Assembly (NCBI GenBank): GCA_907164885.2
Contig: OU015498.1
Span: 131,810,651 to 131,874,650 of the forward strand
Direction of reading: 5' to 3'
Source of the DNA: Dolomedes plantarius
Lineage: Eukaryota > Arthropoda > Arachnida > Araneae > Dolomedidae
Length of the DNA: 64,000 nt
Of this stretch, positions 1-10,182 are shown piece by piece; position 1 is the first letter of the stretch, and each line of letters starts with the position of its first letter. Both the position numbers and the translations under genes were made by a program. Under the pieces are notes generated by a model. That model had not been told where the DNA came from and did not search any database. It was given only the letters and a program-made list of their open reading frames with translations.

Positions 1-530
1 GGAATCGTGAGTGTCACTAATCATCTCAGCCACCCCGAAAACTATTGATTAGACACCACTCTCGGTCATTTTGGACATTTTATTTTTCATCTTTTCCCCC
101 TCCCCCCCCCCCCCCCAATGCTGATGGGGGCTGAACTTGCCCTTAAACGGAATCGTGAGTGTCACTAATCATCTCAGCGACACCGAAAACTATTGGTTCG
201 ACACTACTCTCGGTCATTATTGAACATTTTATTTTTCATCCTTTCCCCCCCCCCCCCCCCCCCCTCAAAGCTGATGGGGGCTGAACTTGCCCTTAAACGG
301 CATCGTGAGTGTCACTATTCTTCTTATCCACCCCTAAAACTATTGATTAGACACCACTCTCGGTCATTTTGAACGTTTTATTTTTCATCTTTTCCCTCCC
401 CCCCCCAATGCTTATTTTTGGAGGGGGGCTGAACTTGCCCTTAAACGGCTTCGAGAGTGTTACTATTTATTTCAGCGATCCCGAAAACTATGGATTCGAC
501 ACTAATATCAGTCGTTTTCGTTTAGTTTTA
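1..530. repeat. Tandem array of ~149-bp units with poly-C tracts
   Basis: Units start near 3, 151, 301 and 449 with the motif TCGTGAGTGTCAC (TCGAGAGTGTTAC in the last). Each carries a C-run of 8 to 20 bases after TTTTATTTTTCATC and ends GAACTTGCCCTTAAACGG. Spacing is 148-150 bp. The array is cut by the left edge, so its true length is unknown. Confidence 0.9.
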
Positions 531-1159
531 CATGGCCCCCTCCAGCCCTCCCCCCTAGGGGTGCTAGGGGTGTCAACCCCCTTCAGTAATTATTACCATA
601 TTTTAAGTCATATGTGTACCAAGTTTGGTTGAAATTGCTCCAGGCGTTCCAGAGTGATGCTGAAACATGGTATATACATACATCCGTTACTACATATTAT
701 TAAATGGATGAATTTGTATTTTCCACTCTACATCAATCGTTATATCAACCGCAACACTGGAAACGTAATTCATTAGAATAGACTGCTTATTTCCCCGTTG
801 ACTTATTCCCCCCGTTACTCAGCAGCTGGCCAGCAAATCAATCACCGCTGCCCGAACGTTTCTCCAAAGACCCGGATCCTGGTCGTTCACTAACAGATCT
901 ATAGCAGATCCCAAGTCGGTCTTTCAGAGAACCGGGTCATTTTGAAATCAGATCTTCAAAAAGAGCCGTTTATTTTGAAAAGTCTTCAAAAAGAGACGGC
1001 TCTTTTTGAATGACCTGTATCTTCAAAAAGATTCGAATCTGAAGATCTACATCGGTCTTTCCGGTTCCGGTGAACGATGTGGGAGCCGTCAGATCCGAGA
1101 TACTGAGATCCGGATCAGTCGTTCATTTCAAAGAGCTGATTTACCCATCTCTACATCAC
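531..1159. other. Unassigned repeat-like sequence
   Basis: Bases 615-690 (CCAAGTTTGGTTGAAATTGC then ATATACATACATCC) look like the tail often found at ends of non-LTR or other arthropod repeats. Bases 840-1159 are rich in GATC-containing short inverted repeats, including CAAAAAGAG...CTCTTTTTG around 988-1010. No coding sequence is recognised. Confidence 0.3.
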
Positions 1160-1321
1160 TACACTCCGTCTCTTCCTTTCTTACTGACTGCCCGACGACC
1201 CCCTCCACCCTCTTGGGTTCAATGCCCCGCAGCCAATCCCTGATTGGTAGAGGGGTTGGGGGAATCACGGGGCACAACACTTTCGCTTTAACCAGCGCTG
1301 CTAGTCAAAAATTACACTACA
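1160..1321 (-). repeat. 3' LTR fragment of the Gypsy-like element
   Basis: Bases 1160-1321 match 4575-4739 with scattered differences and end at the same ACACTACA edge. Left of about 1160 the match stops abruptly, so the rest of this LTR is deleted or replaced by the sequence at 840-1159. Confidence 0.8.
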
Positions 1322-1330
1322 CCTCCCCCT
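1322..1330 (-). other. Polypurine tract of the Gypsy-like element
   Basis: The minus strand reads AGGGGGAGG directly before the TGTAGTG start of the 3' LTR. This is the position where plus-strand DNA synthesis is primed in LTR retrotransposons. Confidence 0.75.
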
Positions 1331-1434
1331 CAAGATAAGTGTTGGGGGTTGAAAACAACAAACACCAATCTGAAATCAGTAATGTTTGACCTAAATTCTA
1401 ACTTAACTTGACATACTCAAACACAAGTATCTAC

Positions 1435-1860
1435 ATATCAATACACATTACTCATTCAAATTATTAACATACTAATTAAACAATTATATACCAATTACCA
1501 ATTATAAACATGAAAAATTATTGACTTAACCTCTACTCACAAATTTAAATTAATAAAATGTCACTTAAACAGTTATATAACAACACACTAAACATTTACT
1601 AATGATGCATATGAAAAGCATTGAATTAAACCCTACTCACAAATTTGAATTAATAAAATACCACTGAAACAATTGCATACCAACACACTAAACAATTACT
1701 AATTATGATTATGAAAAGTATTGAATTACTTCTACTCACAAATTGAAATTGATAAAATGTCACTTAAACAATTATATAACAATACCTAAACAAATACTAC
1801 TCATAAGCATGAAAAATATTAAATCAACCCTTACTCACAACTTTAAGCTGATAATAATAA
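1435..1860. repeat. ~100-bp AT-rich tandem repeat, about four units
   Basis: The motif TACTCACAA recurs at 1534, 1634, 1733 and 1832 (spacing 100, 99, 99). It sits in a unit also containing AACAATTATATA and ATGAAAA. It lies between gag and the polypurine tract, so it is probably a 3' non-coding part of the Gypsy element. Confidence 0.85.
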
Positions 1861-2294
1861 TAATAATAAAATACACTACTAAGGGAATCCAATAGATGTA
1901 CAGATGACACCACACAAAATTCACTTCAGGATCATGCCAAACACTTAAAAAAAATAAACGTACTACTATTTGGTATTCAACAGACGTACAGAAGGCACCA
2001 CACACATTTTTGGTTAATGAGGATCATAAAAACACTGTGCTTAGGATCAAGTAAACACCAAGATGTTAAAAGTTTGCACAATAGAAAACAATTTCACTCA
2101 CCAGCTAGAATGTCTTGAAACACCACAGTTAGTTGCTATGCACTTCACTAAAGTTTGAGTCGACGCACTTCGCTAAAGTTTTGCAGCAAGAATCGATGAG
2201 ATGAACATATCACTCAACGTGATCACAAATACACAAAAAATCACTAAAAAAATAACACTTCGTCTCTCGATGACACTTAGGGCCACAACAAAGG

Positions 2295-2870
2295 CTAACC
2301 AGAACCTTTGACAATCGTACTGCCCGTCATAAATAATACTTGACGTGCACACATAATCACACTGATCCATATTTCACTTTCACACAACCTAATTGGATCC
2401 GCAAAGTCGGCGGAAGTTTGTCTAATCACGAATACATTTCTGTGATCTTCACTCTCTCGTTCCACCACATTCTGTTCAGGGAAAATGCATCTCGAGGGCT
2501 CGTCACTCAAATTTGCTGACTTATCTAAATCTGTAGCATTTACGGTGAATGGGTTGCGTTCACTCACAAGAAACACATTTTCTTCGCTCTCCTTGGTATC
2601 AATTTCTCTTCCATCTTCGTCCAAAGAAATTCCCTCTATTTCCTCAGAAACACACATTTTTCTAATTTTCGTATCATTTCGGTCAAGCTTGGTTTCGAAT
2701 ATCGGAGAAACATCACTACTCACAACAGGGTTTCGTACCGAAGTCTTATCAGCCTCTCGATGAAGAGAAAGTTCATTTTCTCCCCTGTCCGCAGCTAGTG
2801 ATAATGAACTGTCATCTTCCTCATTCGAAACATGGTTGCAGTCAACTTCACCCCAAGAGATCGATTTCAT
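2295..2870 (-). pseudogene. Gypsy gag, C-terminal part downstream of the MITE
   Basis: This gives up to 191 residues, very acidic and serine-rich, with stretches such as RKMCVSEEIEGISLDEDGRE. It has no catalytic motif. The 292 bases between the two gag parts (289-bp element plus one 3-bp duplication) account exactly for the change of frame. It is therefore the continuation of the gag at 3169-3921 and not a separate gene. The methionine at its start is incidental. Confidence 0.65.
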
Positions 2871-2879
2871 TTTGTCTCA

Positions 2880-3168
2880 TAGCGCATACAGATTGGTACA
2901 GAGTTCTCTGCCTCCAGACCCCCGACTCCTGTCATCACATTAGTCACGGTAACATTAGACACGGTATTTAGAACCACCCCCATTCCCGCACGCAAGATTT
3001 CTTTGATGTGGTGGCTCCCCCGACCCCGCTCGACACCATTTGACCCGCTGACCCCCCACTCTTTCTTTGATGGACCGCCAGAGGAGGCGATCCACGCATA
3101 GTAGAGAGTACAGAGAGACATAAATCACTGGCAGATGCAGAGAACTCTGTACCAATCTGTATGCGCTA
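2880..3168. mobile_element. 289-bp MITE inserted in gag
   Basis: Perfect 32-bp terminal inverted repeats (2880-2911 and 3137-3168, outer end TAGCGCATACAGATTGG) are flanked by TCA on both sides (2877-2879, 3169-3171). A 3-bp duplication suggests a PIF/Harbinger- or CACTA-like mobiliser, but the family is not certain. It breaks the gag frame. Confidence 0.85.
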
Positions 3169-3921
3169 TCACAAACACACTTCCCTTATCTCTGCAACAC
3201 TTCGATTATCACCGAACTCATTCCTCCCTTTCGTTTCCTTTTCACTTTTAACGGGGGGTATTGGGGGTTCGTTGCAGGGTTGCACTGGAATTTTTTCTCC
3301 CTCGCTCGTAAATTCGGACACTCCGTAGTCCTGTACGGTTTTCTCGGGGTCACATTTCAGAGACGTAGTCCCGCTATTCTCGTTTCCACTACAAATTTTG
3401 GCGAGGGGTGATTCTTGAAGATCACTGAACTTCGCGCTAGGCAAAAATTCACCCGTGTTCTCTGCATTCGTAGAGTGGAGTGGCTTGTTTGTAGGGATGA
3501 ATTCTTCCCTTGTGGCTTCTGATAAGCTCATCTTTTCAGTCTCTTTCATGTCCCGTTCAGAGAAAACACCCGAAATTTCAGCCAAACTTTTGTCTGAGTG
3601 TCTTCTTCCAGCCATAATTCTAGCGAGCTCTAATTCACGTTTTCTTTCATTTTCTAATTTTTCCTTTTCCTGTTTTCTCCCTTTTTCTAATTTTTCTTTT
3701 TCCCGTTTTCTCTCATTTTCTACTTGTTCTTTTTCCTCCCTAATTTGTCTCTGCTCTAAAATATCCTCTGCCAGTACCTTAACGAACTCAGGATCATTTT
3801 TAAACTCATCACTTTCCATAATGCTATATTTAAGGTCTACAATCCTCGCATTGGGGACAATTTCAGCTCTAATCTCCTCACAAAGAAGTTCGAAGTCTTC
3901 TCTCTTAAACCCTTTAAACAT
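3169..3921 (-). pseudogene. Gypsy gag, N-terminal part, cut off by a MITE
   Basis: This gives 250 residues starting MFKGFKREDFELLCEEIRAE. A long charged helical stretch follows (about residues 60-100, repeated EKEKLE and ENERKRE blocks predicting a coiled coil), then a serine- and glutamate-rich tail. The start resembles the N-terminus of gag-like proteins in chelicerate Gypsy elements; that family link is from memory. The last four residues and stop come from the inserted MITE. With that insert left out of the frame count, this frame is in register with 2295-2870, so the gag frame was open before insertion. No zinc knuckle is seen. Confidence 0.75.
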
Positions 3922-4147
3922 TTTCTTAACTTCGAGCGTTCGTTAGCTTATCAAAATTTAAATCTTCTCACCTTCTTGCCGGTCATCCACAGGTAACTCA
4001 CTGTTCACTTCATTCACTATTGACTTCATTCCGGTGAACCACACTTTATCTTGAGGTAGAGCACTCTATCTCACAATCGCTAATTTCTAAACTGACTATT
4101 CTAGCGTGAAGCCCTAGGATAAACACTTACCTCGTCCCTTAAATGCA

Positions 4148-4165
4148 ATCCTGCCGGCTGCGCCA
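4148..4165 (-). other. Primer-binding site of the Gypsy-like element
   Basis: One base inside the 5' LTR the minus strand reads TGGCGCAGCCGGCAGGAT, beginning TGG as expected for annealing to a tRNA 3' CCA end. I cannot assign the tRNA. Its position supports the element's direction. Confidence 0.75.
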
Positions 4166-4166
4166 A

Positions 4167-4739
4167 TGTCGTGAACCCTCTTTTTTACACCGGTTCACTT
4201 AGGTTCGTTCTATGGCGTAGGGACAAATGAGGTTGTGCAAAAATGAGTCGTCACTGAACAAGACGAACATAAATTTATTTACAGATTTAACATTTAAACA
4301 GTGTCACACATAACATAACAATTGAAGAAAACTCTGCACGAGGTGGGCAAGCCTGCAATATCTTACCAGACCTCGGCTATCCTACACTCTAATCTAGTTA
4401 CCGATCAATTAATTAACTGGAGGCGAGACGAGCCTGCTTTAATCTTGCCAGGCCTCCTGAAACTACTCTCAGAGATTCTCTTTCTATATCTTAATTCTAA
4501 TTACCAAGTAATTACCTAACCAGAGTTGGGACGAGCCTTCTTAAATCTCGCCAAACCTCCGACTTCTAGCCTAGACGCTCTCCGCCTCTTCCTTTCTTAA
4601 TGACTGCCCGACGACCCCCCTCCACCCTCTTGGGTTTAACGCCCCCGCAGCCAATCCCTGATTGGTAGAGGGGTGGGGGGAATCACAGGGCACAACACTT
4701 TCGCTTTAATCAGCGCTGCTAGTCAAACATTACACTACA
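4167..4739 (-). repeat. 5' LTR of the Gypsy-like element
   Basis: This 573-bp LTR runs TGTAGTGTAATG...GGTTCACGACA on the minus strand, so it has TG...CA ends. It is closely similar along its length to the 578-bp solo LTR at 59143-59720. Its last ~160 bases on the plus strand match the 3' LTR fragment at 1160-1321. The outer target-site duplication cannot be checked because the partner LTR is truncated. Confidence 0.85.
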
Positions 4740-4811
4740 AATACTACGTTATATTAAATACATACAACACATATCTATTAATACATATACTTAATAAGTC
4801 AGTCCAAAAGC

Positions 4812-5790
4812 TTAAATAATCTTTGCTTTTCTTGCCTTTTTTAATGCAAATTCTGTTATAATATCTGATACATCTACATCTATATCTTCCGAAATGTCCT
4901 TTTCGATACTAATAGTAGATAAATCTGAAAGCCTTTCTTGTCCAATTGTTAATCTCAAATAATTTTTTATTATTTTAAGTTTTGAAAAGCTTCTTTCCCC
5001 GCTAGCCACAGTTACAGGTAATGTTTAAAAAAATTGTATGGCGATCACTAAATTTGGAAACAGATGGGGTTATTTGTAAATAGGTATTGAATCACATTTA
5101 ACGCGTTCATTTCAGGGGAAATATAGGGTGCAACGTTGGAAATTTCATCGCATATATCCTCAGCTATAATATCTTTTTCATTTTTAAATGGATCATGATT
5201 TTAAATGGATGTTTTCAGCAGATTTACATTTTGTAGACTTATTTGATTTATCTGTTTTAAGGAAATTATTTAGGTCGTTGAGAAAATTGAATACTGTGTT
5301 TTTTAACACATTATACCATGTAATAATAGAACAAATAAATTTAAACGACTTAATTTTCAAAAGTGCCATGTTTCTAGTTTCAGAGTCTCTAGTATTATCA
5401 GAATAGAGGGTATATAAAGCATCATATATTTTTGTTAGATTGTATCTAAGAACTTTTAGCGCATCTAGTATTCTGCTTTCCCATCTAGTATCTGAAAGGG
5501 GTTTAAGTGTTTAAAGGTGGGATTTCATTTTTTAAGACCTGCCAACGTTTAGTCGATGCGGAGAAGAAAACGTATAGCTCCTGTACAATTACAAAAAAGC
5601 TTGTAATTTCTAAAGACGTTTTTGCAGCGTCATTAACAACTAAATTTAAACTATGGGTTGCACAAGGCACATAAAAAGCTCTACTCTAGGGTTTAAGTCA
5701 AGAATTTAAATTTTTTTTTTAAACCATTATTGCACCCTTCATATTCATACCATTATCATAACCTTGCCCCCTTAAATCCCCTTAAATGAA
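4812..5790 (-). pseudogene. ZMYM-type hAT transposase, C-terminal half
   Basis: At 4812-5009 the minus strand reads ASGERSFSKLKIIKNYLRLT and QERLSDLSTISIEKD, the hAT C-terminal dimerisation motif. Further upstream (near 5740-5775) it reads GQGYDNGMNMKG, a conserved RNase H-fold motif of the same transposase type. Several stops and frameshifts lie between. The matching N-terminal half lies on the opposite strand at 5965-6755, so this copy is rearranged or two copies adjoin head to head. Confidence 0.7.
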
Positions 5791-5964
5791 ACTGAAAAAA
5801 ACTATTGGCAATCTGTTATAGAAATATTAATTTATATGATACAATATTTGGCAAGGCAATGTATAGATTTTAGAGGTACGCCAAAAAAATTATGATAATA
5901 ACAATGGTAAAAGCTTTTCTTATTCTTAAGGGTAAATTTTTCATTAACTTTATAGGTTGAAATT

Positions 5965-6755
5965 ATGAGCGCGCCAAGAAAAAAACTATCAGGAGCGGGA
6001 TATAGGAAAAAAGCCAAAGATAGGGCCGAAGAGAGAAAGCATATTGCGGATAAGATGAAAAAGTGGCTTGGCGGAGGAGGTTCACAGTCAGTCTCTGTCG
6101 CAACTTCTGAAGATGATGTTCAAATGGAGGAAATTTCTTGCAGTTTGCACGACCAAGCGGACCAAGATTTTTCATCTACCATCTCCAAACAGTCTGCGAG
6201 TGCTGACTCGAGAGTGTAATATTCTTCATCTATCTCCAACGAGCAGCTCGAGGAAATAGAGCCAGGATACAAAGAATCTGAATCAGCTCATTAGGTGTCG
6301 GATGAGCAGCAAAAAAATCGGAGTTGATTTGATGGACCCAGGCAGTTGGCCAGACATGGAAAAAATGACCGATCAGCAACGATTTTTCTTTAGCAGTCAA
6401 GCTGTGTTATTAGCAGAAAATCACCCAGAAAACGTTCGGAGTTTAGGTCATCCGAACGCGACGGCAGACATTTGACATCTTTTATGTGGTATAGAACGAT
6501 GGCAAATAACGAACAGGTTAAAATATCTTGGGTTATTTCTATATTCTAAGACTAAAAATGCAATTTTTTGTACGCCTTGCAAGATTTACCAGAAACCTGC
6601 CCCTGCCGCTACATCTGTGTTGTGTACTACAGGATTCATTAATTGGAAAAATGCTTCAGAAAGATTATCAGAGCACGAAGCATCTCAAATGCACAGAGAG
6701 TGTATGATTAAGTGGAAAACTCGAGTACAACAAATTAAATCATGTCACGGTATTA
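5965..6755 (+). pseudogene. ZMYM/TTF-type hAT transposase, N-terminal half
   Basis: It starts MSAPRKKLSGAGYRKKAKDR, the usual lysine-rich start of this transposase group, and stays open for 84 residues. After a frame break it gives DWPDMEKMTDQQRFFF, then a TTF-type zinc-finger region with FCTPCKIYQ and ERLSEHEASQMHRECMIKW. The sequence stops exactly at the TA where the DD41D mariner is inserted. It is interrupted by stops and shifts and is not functional. Confidence 0.7.
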
Positions 6756-8059
6756 CAGACGCTGTTCGCACATTTTTTAGACCATTTTGGTAAGCGGTAA
6801 TAAAAAATCGTTTGCTGCAAAAGAAATAATTGCAATTGTACTATGTTTTTAAAAGTCAAAATTATCCTCTGCGGCTTGAAAGTTTTGTTTTTATTCAAAA
6901 TGGCGTTTTTAACAAAGCAGTGGTTCGAAGGCTACATTTATGCTCTTTCCGAAAAGAAATATGCATACTCCGTTATCCAAAAACGATGTCAGAGTCATGG
7001 TTTTGTGATATCTAAAGCGTCGATAGGTAATATCGTCAACAAGAAAGGAAAAAAAACGTCAAATTGGAGCCTCAAGTGGGACAACAATTCCAAACAAGTA
7101 TCCAAGGAAAAAACGGACATCTTCGACTATTGCAAAGGTACGTTGTTTAATGTTAAAAGAAAATCCCCCTAGTCAAAGGACAGTTGCAAAATCATTAAAA
7201 TGCTCGATGTCCACTGTAAACAAAATGATAAACATTGATTTAAATCTTAAGAAAGCGAAAAAACGCAATGTGCATTGTCTTCTTCCAAATCATATCGCTG
7301 AACGCAGGACACGCTGCAGAATTCTATATGAGAAACACTTATCCAAAGAAAAATGGAAAAAAATTGTCACAATAGATATGAATAATGGGTGTATTTAAAT
7401 GATTGCAACAAAAAAAGAGCCATTTATTATCATAAAAGGGGAGAAAAAAATTTAAGTACATGGTTCAAAGAATCGAAAGAAAGTTTGTCTAAGGGATTCA
7501 TGATTGTTGCTAGTTTTTCTTATAATGGCAAGTTAAAAATAAAGAGAGTGGAAAAAATGTCAAGATTAACTCCAAGTACTATCAGGAACATATTTTATCG
7601 CCAATTTTTCTGAATGAAATATCACCGCTTTACCCACAGTGCCATCAATCTGTGAGACTCCATCAGGACAAAGCTAGCAGTCACACATCAAAATCCACTG
7701 TAAATTTCCTAAAAGAAATTGAACAAAAAACTGGTATCAAGGCCATACCCTTCACTGATATCCCTACTAAATCTCCCGATGTATCACCTATGGATTTTTG
7801 TGCTTTCGGACTTTTAAAATTTGCATTATCCAAACGTCGTCCCAAAACCCTTACAGGACTCTGGAAAGCTGTTCAGGAGGAATGGGATAGAATACCTCTT
7901 CTGACACTTCAAAAGGCATTATTATCCTGGAAATTGCGGTGACGAAAGATAGTTCAGAATAAGGGATGTCAAATAGAACATTTAAAACACAAGAATTTTA
8001 TGTAATTTAGTTTTGTGAATACAATATACATCGTCTAAAAAATGTGTGAACAGCCTCTG
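6756..8059 (+). mobile_element. DD41D (rosa/visitor-like) mariner-family element, decayed
   Basis: The 1304-bp element has inverted ends CAGACGCTGTTCGCACATTT and, from the other side, CAGAGGCTGTTCACACATTT, flanked by TA (6754-6755, 8060-8061). The plus strand carries a transposase in pieces (6900-7172, 7150-7398, 7389-7613, 7652-7942). The HTH region starts FLTKQWFEGYIYALSEKKYA. VTIDMNNG holds the first aspartate, LHQDKASSH the second and SPDVSPMDF the third. I count 41 residues between the last two. At least three frame breaks make it inactive. It sits inside the hAT remnant. Confidence 0.88.
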
Positions 8060-8061
8060 TA

Positions 8062-8290
8062 TAACAATATGGGTATTATAATCTCAAGTTTTGCTTTAAA
8101 CTCTATCCTGTCCTATCCTAATTAAAATAAATGTCATACATGTCCATGTATATTAAAAAAAATAAGGCTTAATAGAGAAACATAAGGTTAAAGGATTGGT
8201 GGGGCGGCAGTTTTAGGTATTTGCCCCACCTCGAAAAAATTCAAGATCCGGGGCTGACCAGGTATGTATATTTATCAAATTGAATTAACC
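8062..8290. other. Probable terminal part of the ZMYM-type hAT
   Basis: GGTGGGGCGGCAG near 8200 and TGCCCCACC near 8222 flank a short unit followed by CAAGATCCGGGGCTGACC. Such GGGG/CCCC-rich ends are common in ZMYM-type hAT elements. The target-site duplication was not found. Confidence 0.3.
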
Positions 8291-8352
8291 CAAATTCGCT
8301 GCCACTTCCTAAAACTGATTAATTAAATTTACTGTCACTCTTAACTTTTTAG

Positions 8353-8493
8353 GTATCACGCGAAATGCAAAAAATGAAAAGACTGAAGTGTGGTGATGGT
8401 GCAGATGACAGATACGATAGTAAATGGAAGTTTTTACCTGCATTAAAGTTCATTGTGCCTAGCTTCACACCAGCAAAATCTACGTCAAACGTT
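8353..8493 (+). pseudogene. MADF-domain exon of a Harbinger element
   Basis: Flanked by a TTTTTAG acceptor and a GTT|gtgag donor, this 141-bp exon encodes 47 residues. They include KMKRLKCGDGADDRYDSKWK and FLPALKFIVPSF, the second half of a MADF (Myb/SANT-like) domain. Harbinger elements carry such a DNA-binding partner gene beside the transposase, here found on the other strand at 9020-9300. The rest of the MADF gene was not located. Confidence 0.6.
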
Positions 8494-9019
8494 GTGAGTA
8501 TATTTATTAATTTAATTGCATTGTTTTTCATTCTTAATGAATTGGTTTAATATTTCCGAAAAAATCAACCTATGGAATCGACCAAAAAATTATTTAATAA
8601 GCCGTACGAAAGATTGTTCAATACGCTGTAACTTCGGTAATACTGGTCGTATAGAGATGGGATATTTTATTTTATTTTGTAGATCTCAATTTCTTCTTTA
8701 AAATGATATAAAATTCATTACTGTTGAAGTGAAAAGAAAGTCGAGAAAAAAATTATTCTTTCTCATGATAAAAATGTCGTAAGTATTATTAGAAATTTTG
8801 TATTGTATTGTAATGTTTTGTTAAATAAACAGAATTATTCAATTATTTAATTAATTACAACTGATTTTATAAAACACCTCAAATACGCAAGAATTTTTCG
8901 TTTTTGTCCTGAAATGAGAGCATTTGAAAATAATAAACCAGTGTACAAGACTTTGCTGAGTCTTTTATTTATCATAAAATTATAACAAAAATTATATTTA
9001 AAAAATAATTATTATTATT

Positions 9020-9300
9020 CAAGCTATGAATCGATATTGCCATTGAACTTCACCAGCATGAAATATTCTCTAAATTGCTTGACAATCTGGTGTTTAACTA
9101 AATTTAGAAGCAGTTCAAATTGCACTGCAGACATTCGAATAAAATTTCTAAATTGTTGTGCATCTTCCAACTGCAACTCATTTACGAGTGTTGAACAAGC
9201 TCAGAATTCATTTCGACGATCCCCCATTTTCTTACCCAACACGCCTTTTTTTTCACTTTCCGCTTTTTCACAATTTTATACGCAATTATAAAAGCTAGGG
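9020..9300 (-). pseudogene. Harbinger transposase N-terminal fragment
   Basis: The minus strand reads KKMGDRRNEF, a stop, then CSTLVNELQLEDAQQFRNFI and RMSAVQFELLLNLV. This is the N-terminal signature of PIF/Harbinger transposases before the DDE domain. No DDE motif follows in the neighbouring bases, so the copy is truncated. Terminal repeats were not located. Confidence 0.6.
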
Positions 9301-9687
9301 CCTGACACGAATCCATTTGGAAAGAAAAGAAAAACAAACTGCGATCAAATCACACAACTGACTGCAAGTTCACTCTCAAGTCGACACGAAATGTTCCTGG
9401 TCACGAGACTGCAGTGAACTTCGAGTCTCATGAACCTGTCTCGAGAGCGTAAGTGATCTCAAATGGACAACACCCTGAGATTAATCTCGAGACTTTCTCT
9501 CAAGTGGACACTTAGCTTCAAGCAGTAGGTCCCAGTCTAATTAGCCCTCGTGTAGCAAAAATTAACCGTAGCGCTCCAAACGAAACCCAACAAAAGTTTT
9601 CTAATGCAAGCTCAAGGCTTCTGTTATGATTTTGTCTAGTCGTACTCTTATTAAAGCTCTTAGCAGTTCCAATATGGGAAGAGTTGG

Positions 9688-10182
9688 ATGGTTGGTTCTA
9701 CCCAATCACAACCCGAGACTAAAATTCCCTGGCCACGTTCCCTACTAAAGAAAAGCCTAAAGGCAGCCATTAAGGAAGAATGGCAATATATCTGGTCAAA
9801 CAATAATACCGGGTGCACTATATATAACTTCTTCCCAACTGTCCGAGAGGATAGGCTATCATGTGACCGTCTTTTAGTTCAACTTTATACAGGCCATGGT
9901 AACTTCCCGGTTTACCTAAATAGATTTAAAATTTGGGACACCGACTTATGCGCTTGCGGGGAGGTCGGAGACTGGCAACATTACTTACTTTCTTGCCCTC
10001 TCCATAGCTGCCCACATCTTAAAAGTCCCACGGACAAAAATATAAAATTGTGGTACCAACAGTTAGCAACTAATAATTGGGTCAAACAAAAGGTTAGGAA
10101 AATTCTGTGGTGGTTGCACTCAAACATAGACAACATAGGGACCTATCATAATAATAATGTTTCAACTTCAATTAACACCTAA
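9688..10182 (+). pseudogene. Non-LTR retrotransposon polyprotein, C-terminal end
   Basis: An open stretch of 164 residues includes QLYTGHGNFPVYLNRFKIWD and CACGEVGDWQHYLLSCPLH. This is the conserved C-terminal region after the RNase H domain in Jockey/I-type elements, with a C-x-C...H...C zinc-binding pattern. The upstream reverse transcriptase is absent. It is therefore a 5'-truncated copy, or only its last part survives. Confidence 0.75.

Larger units (their letters stand above)
1160..4739 (-). mobile_element. Gypsy-like LTR retrotransposon, gag-only remnant
   Basis: Read on the minus strand the order is: 5' LTR (4739-4167), primer-binding site (4165-4148), leader, gag (3921-2295, split by a MITE), an AT-rich part with tandem repeats, a polypurine tract (1330-1322) and the start of the 3' LTR (1321-1160). 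No protease, reverse transcriptase or integrase reading frame is present, so pol was lost or this was a gag-only derivative. A solo LTR of the same family lies at 59143-59720. Confidence 0.85.

Noticed and set aside
1435..1860. CRISPR-like regular repeats
   Set aside because: Units are contiguous ~100-bp AT-rich tandem copies without conserved-repeat/variable-spacer alternation, inside a eukaryotic retroelement.
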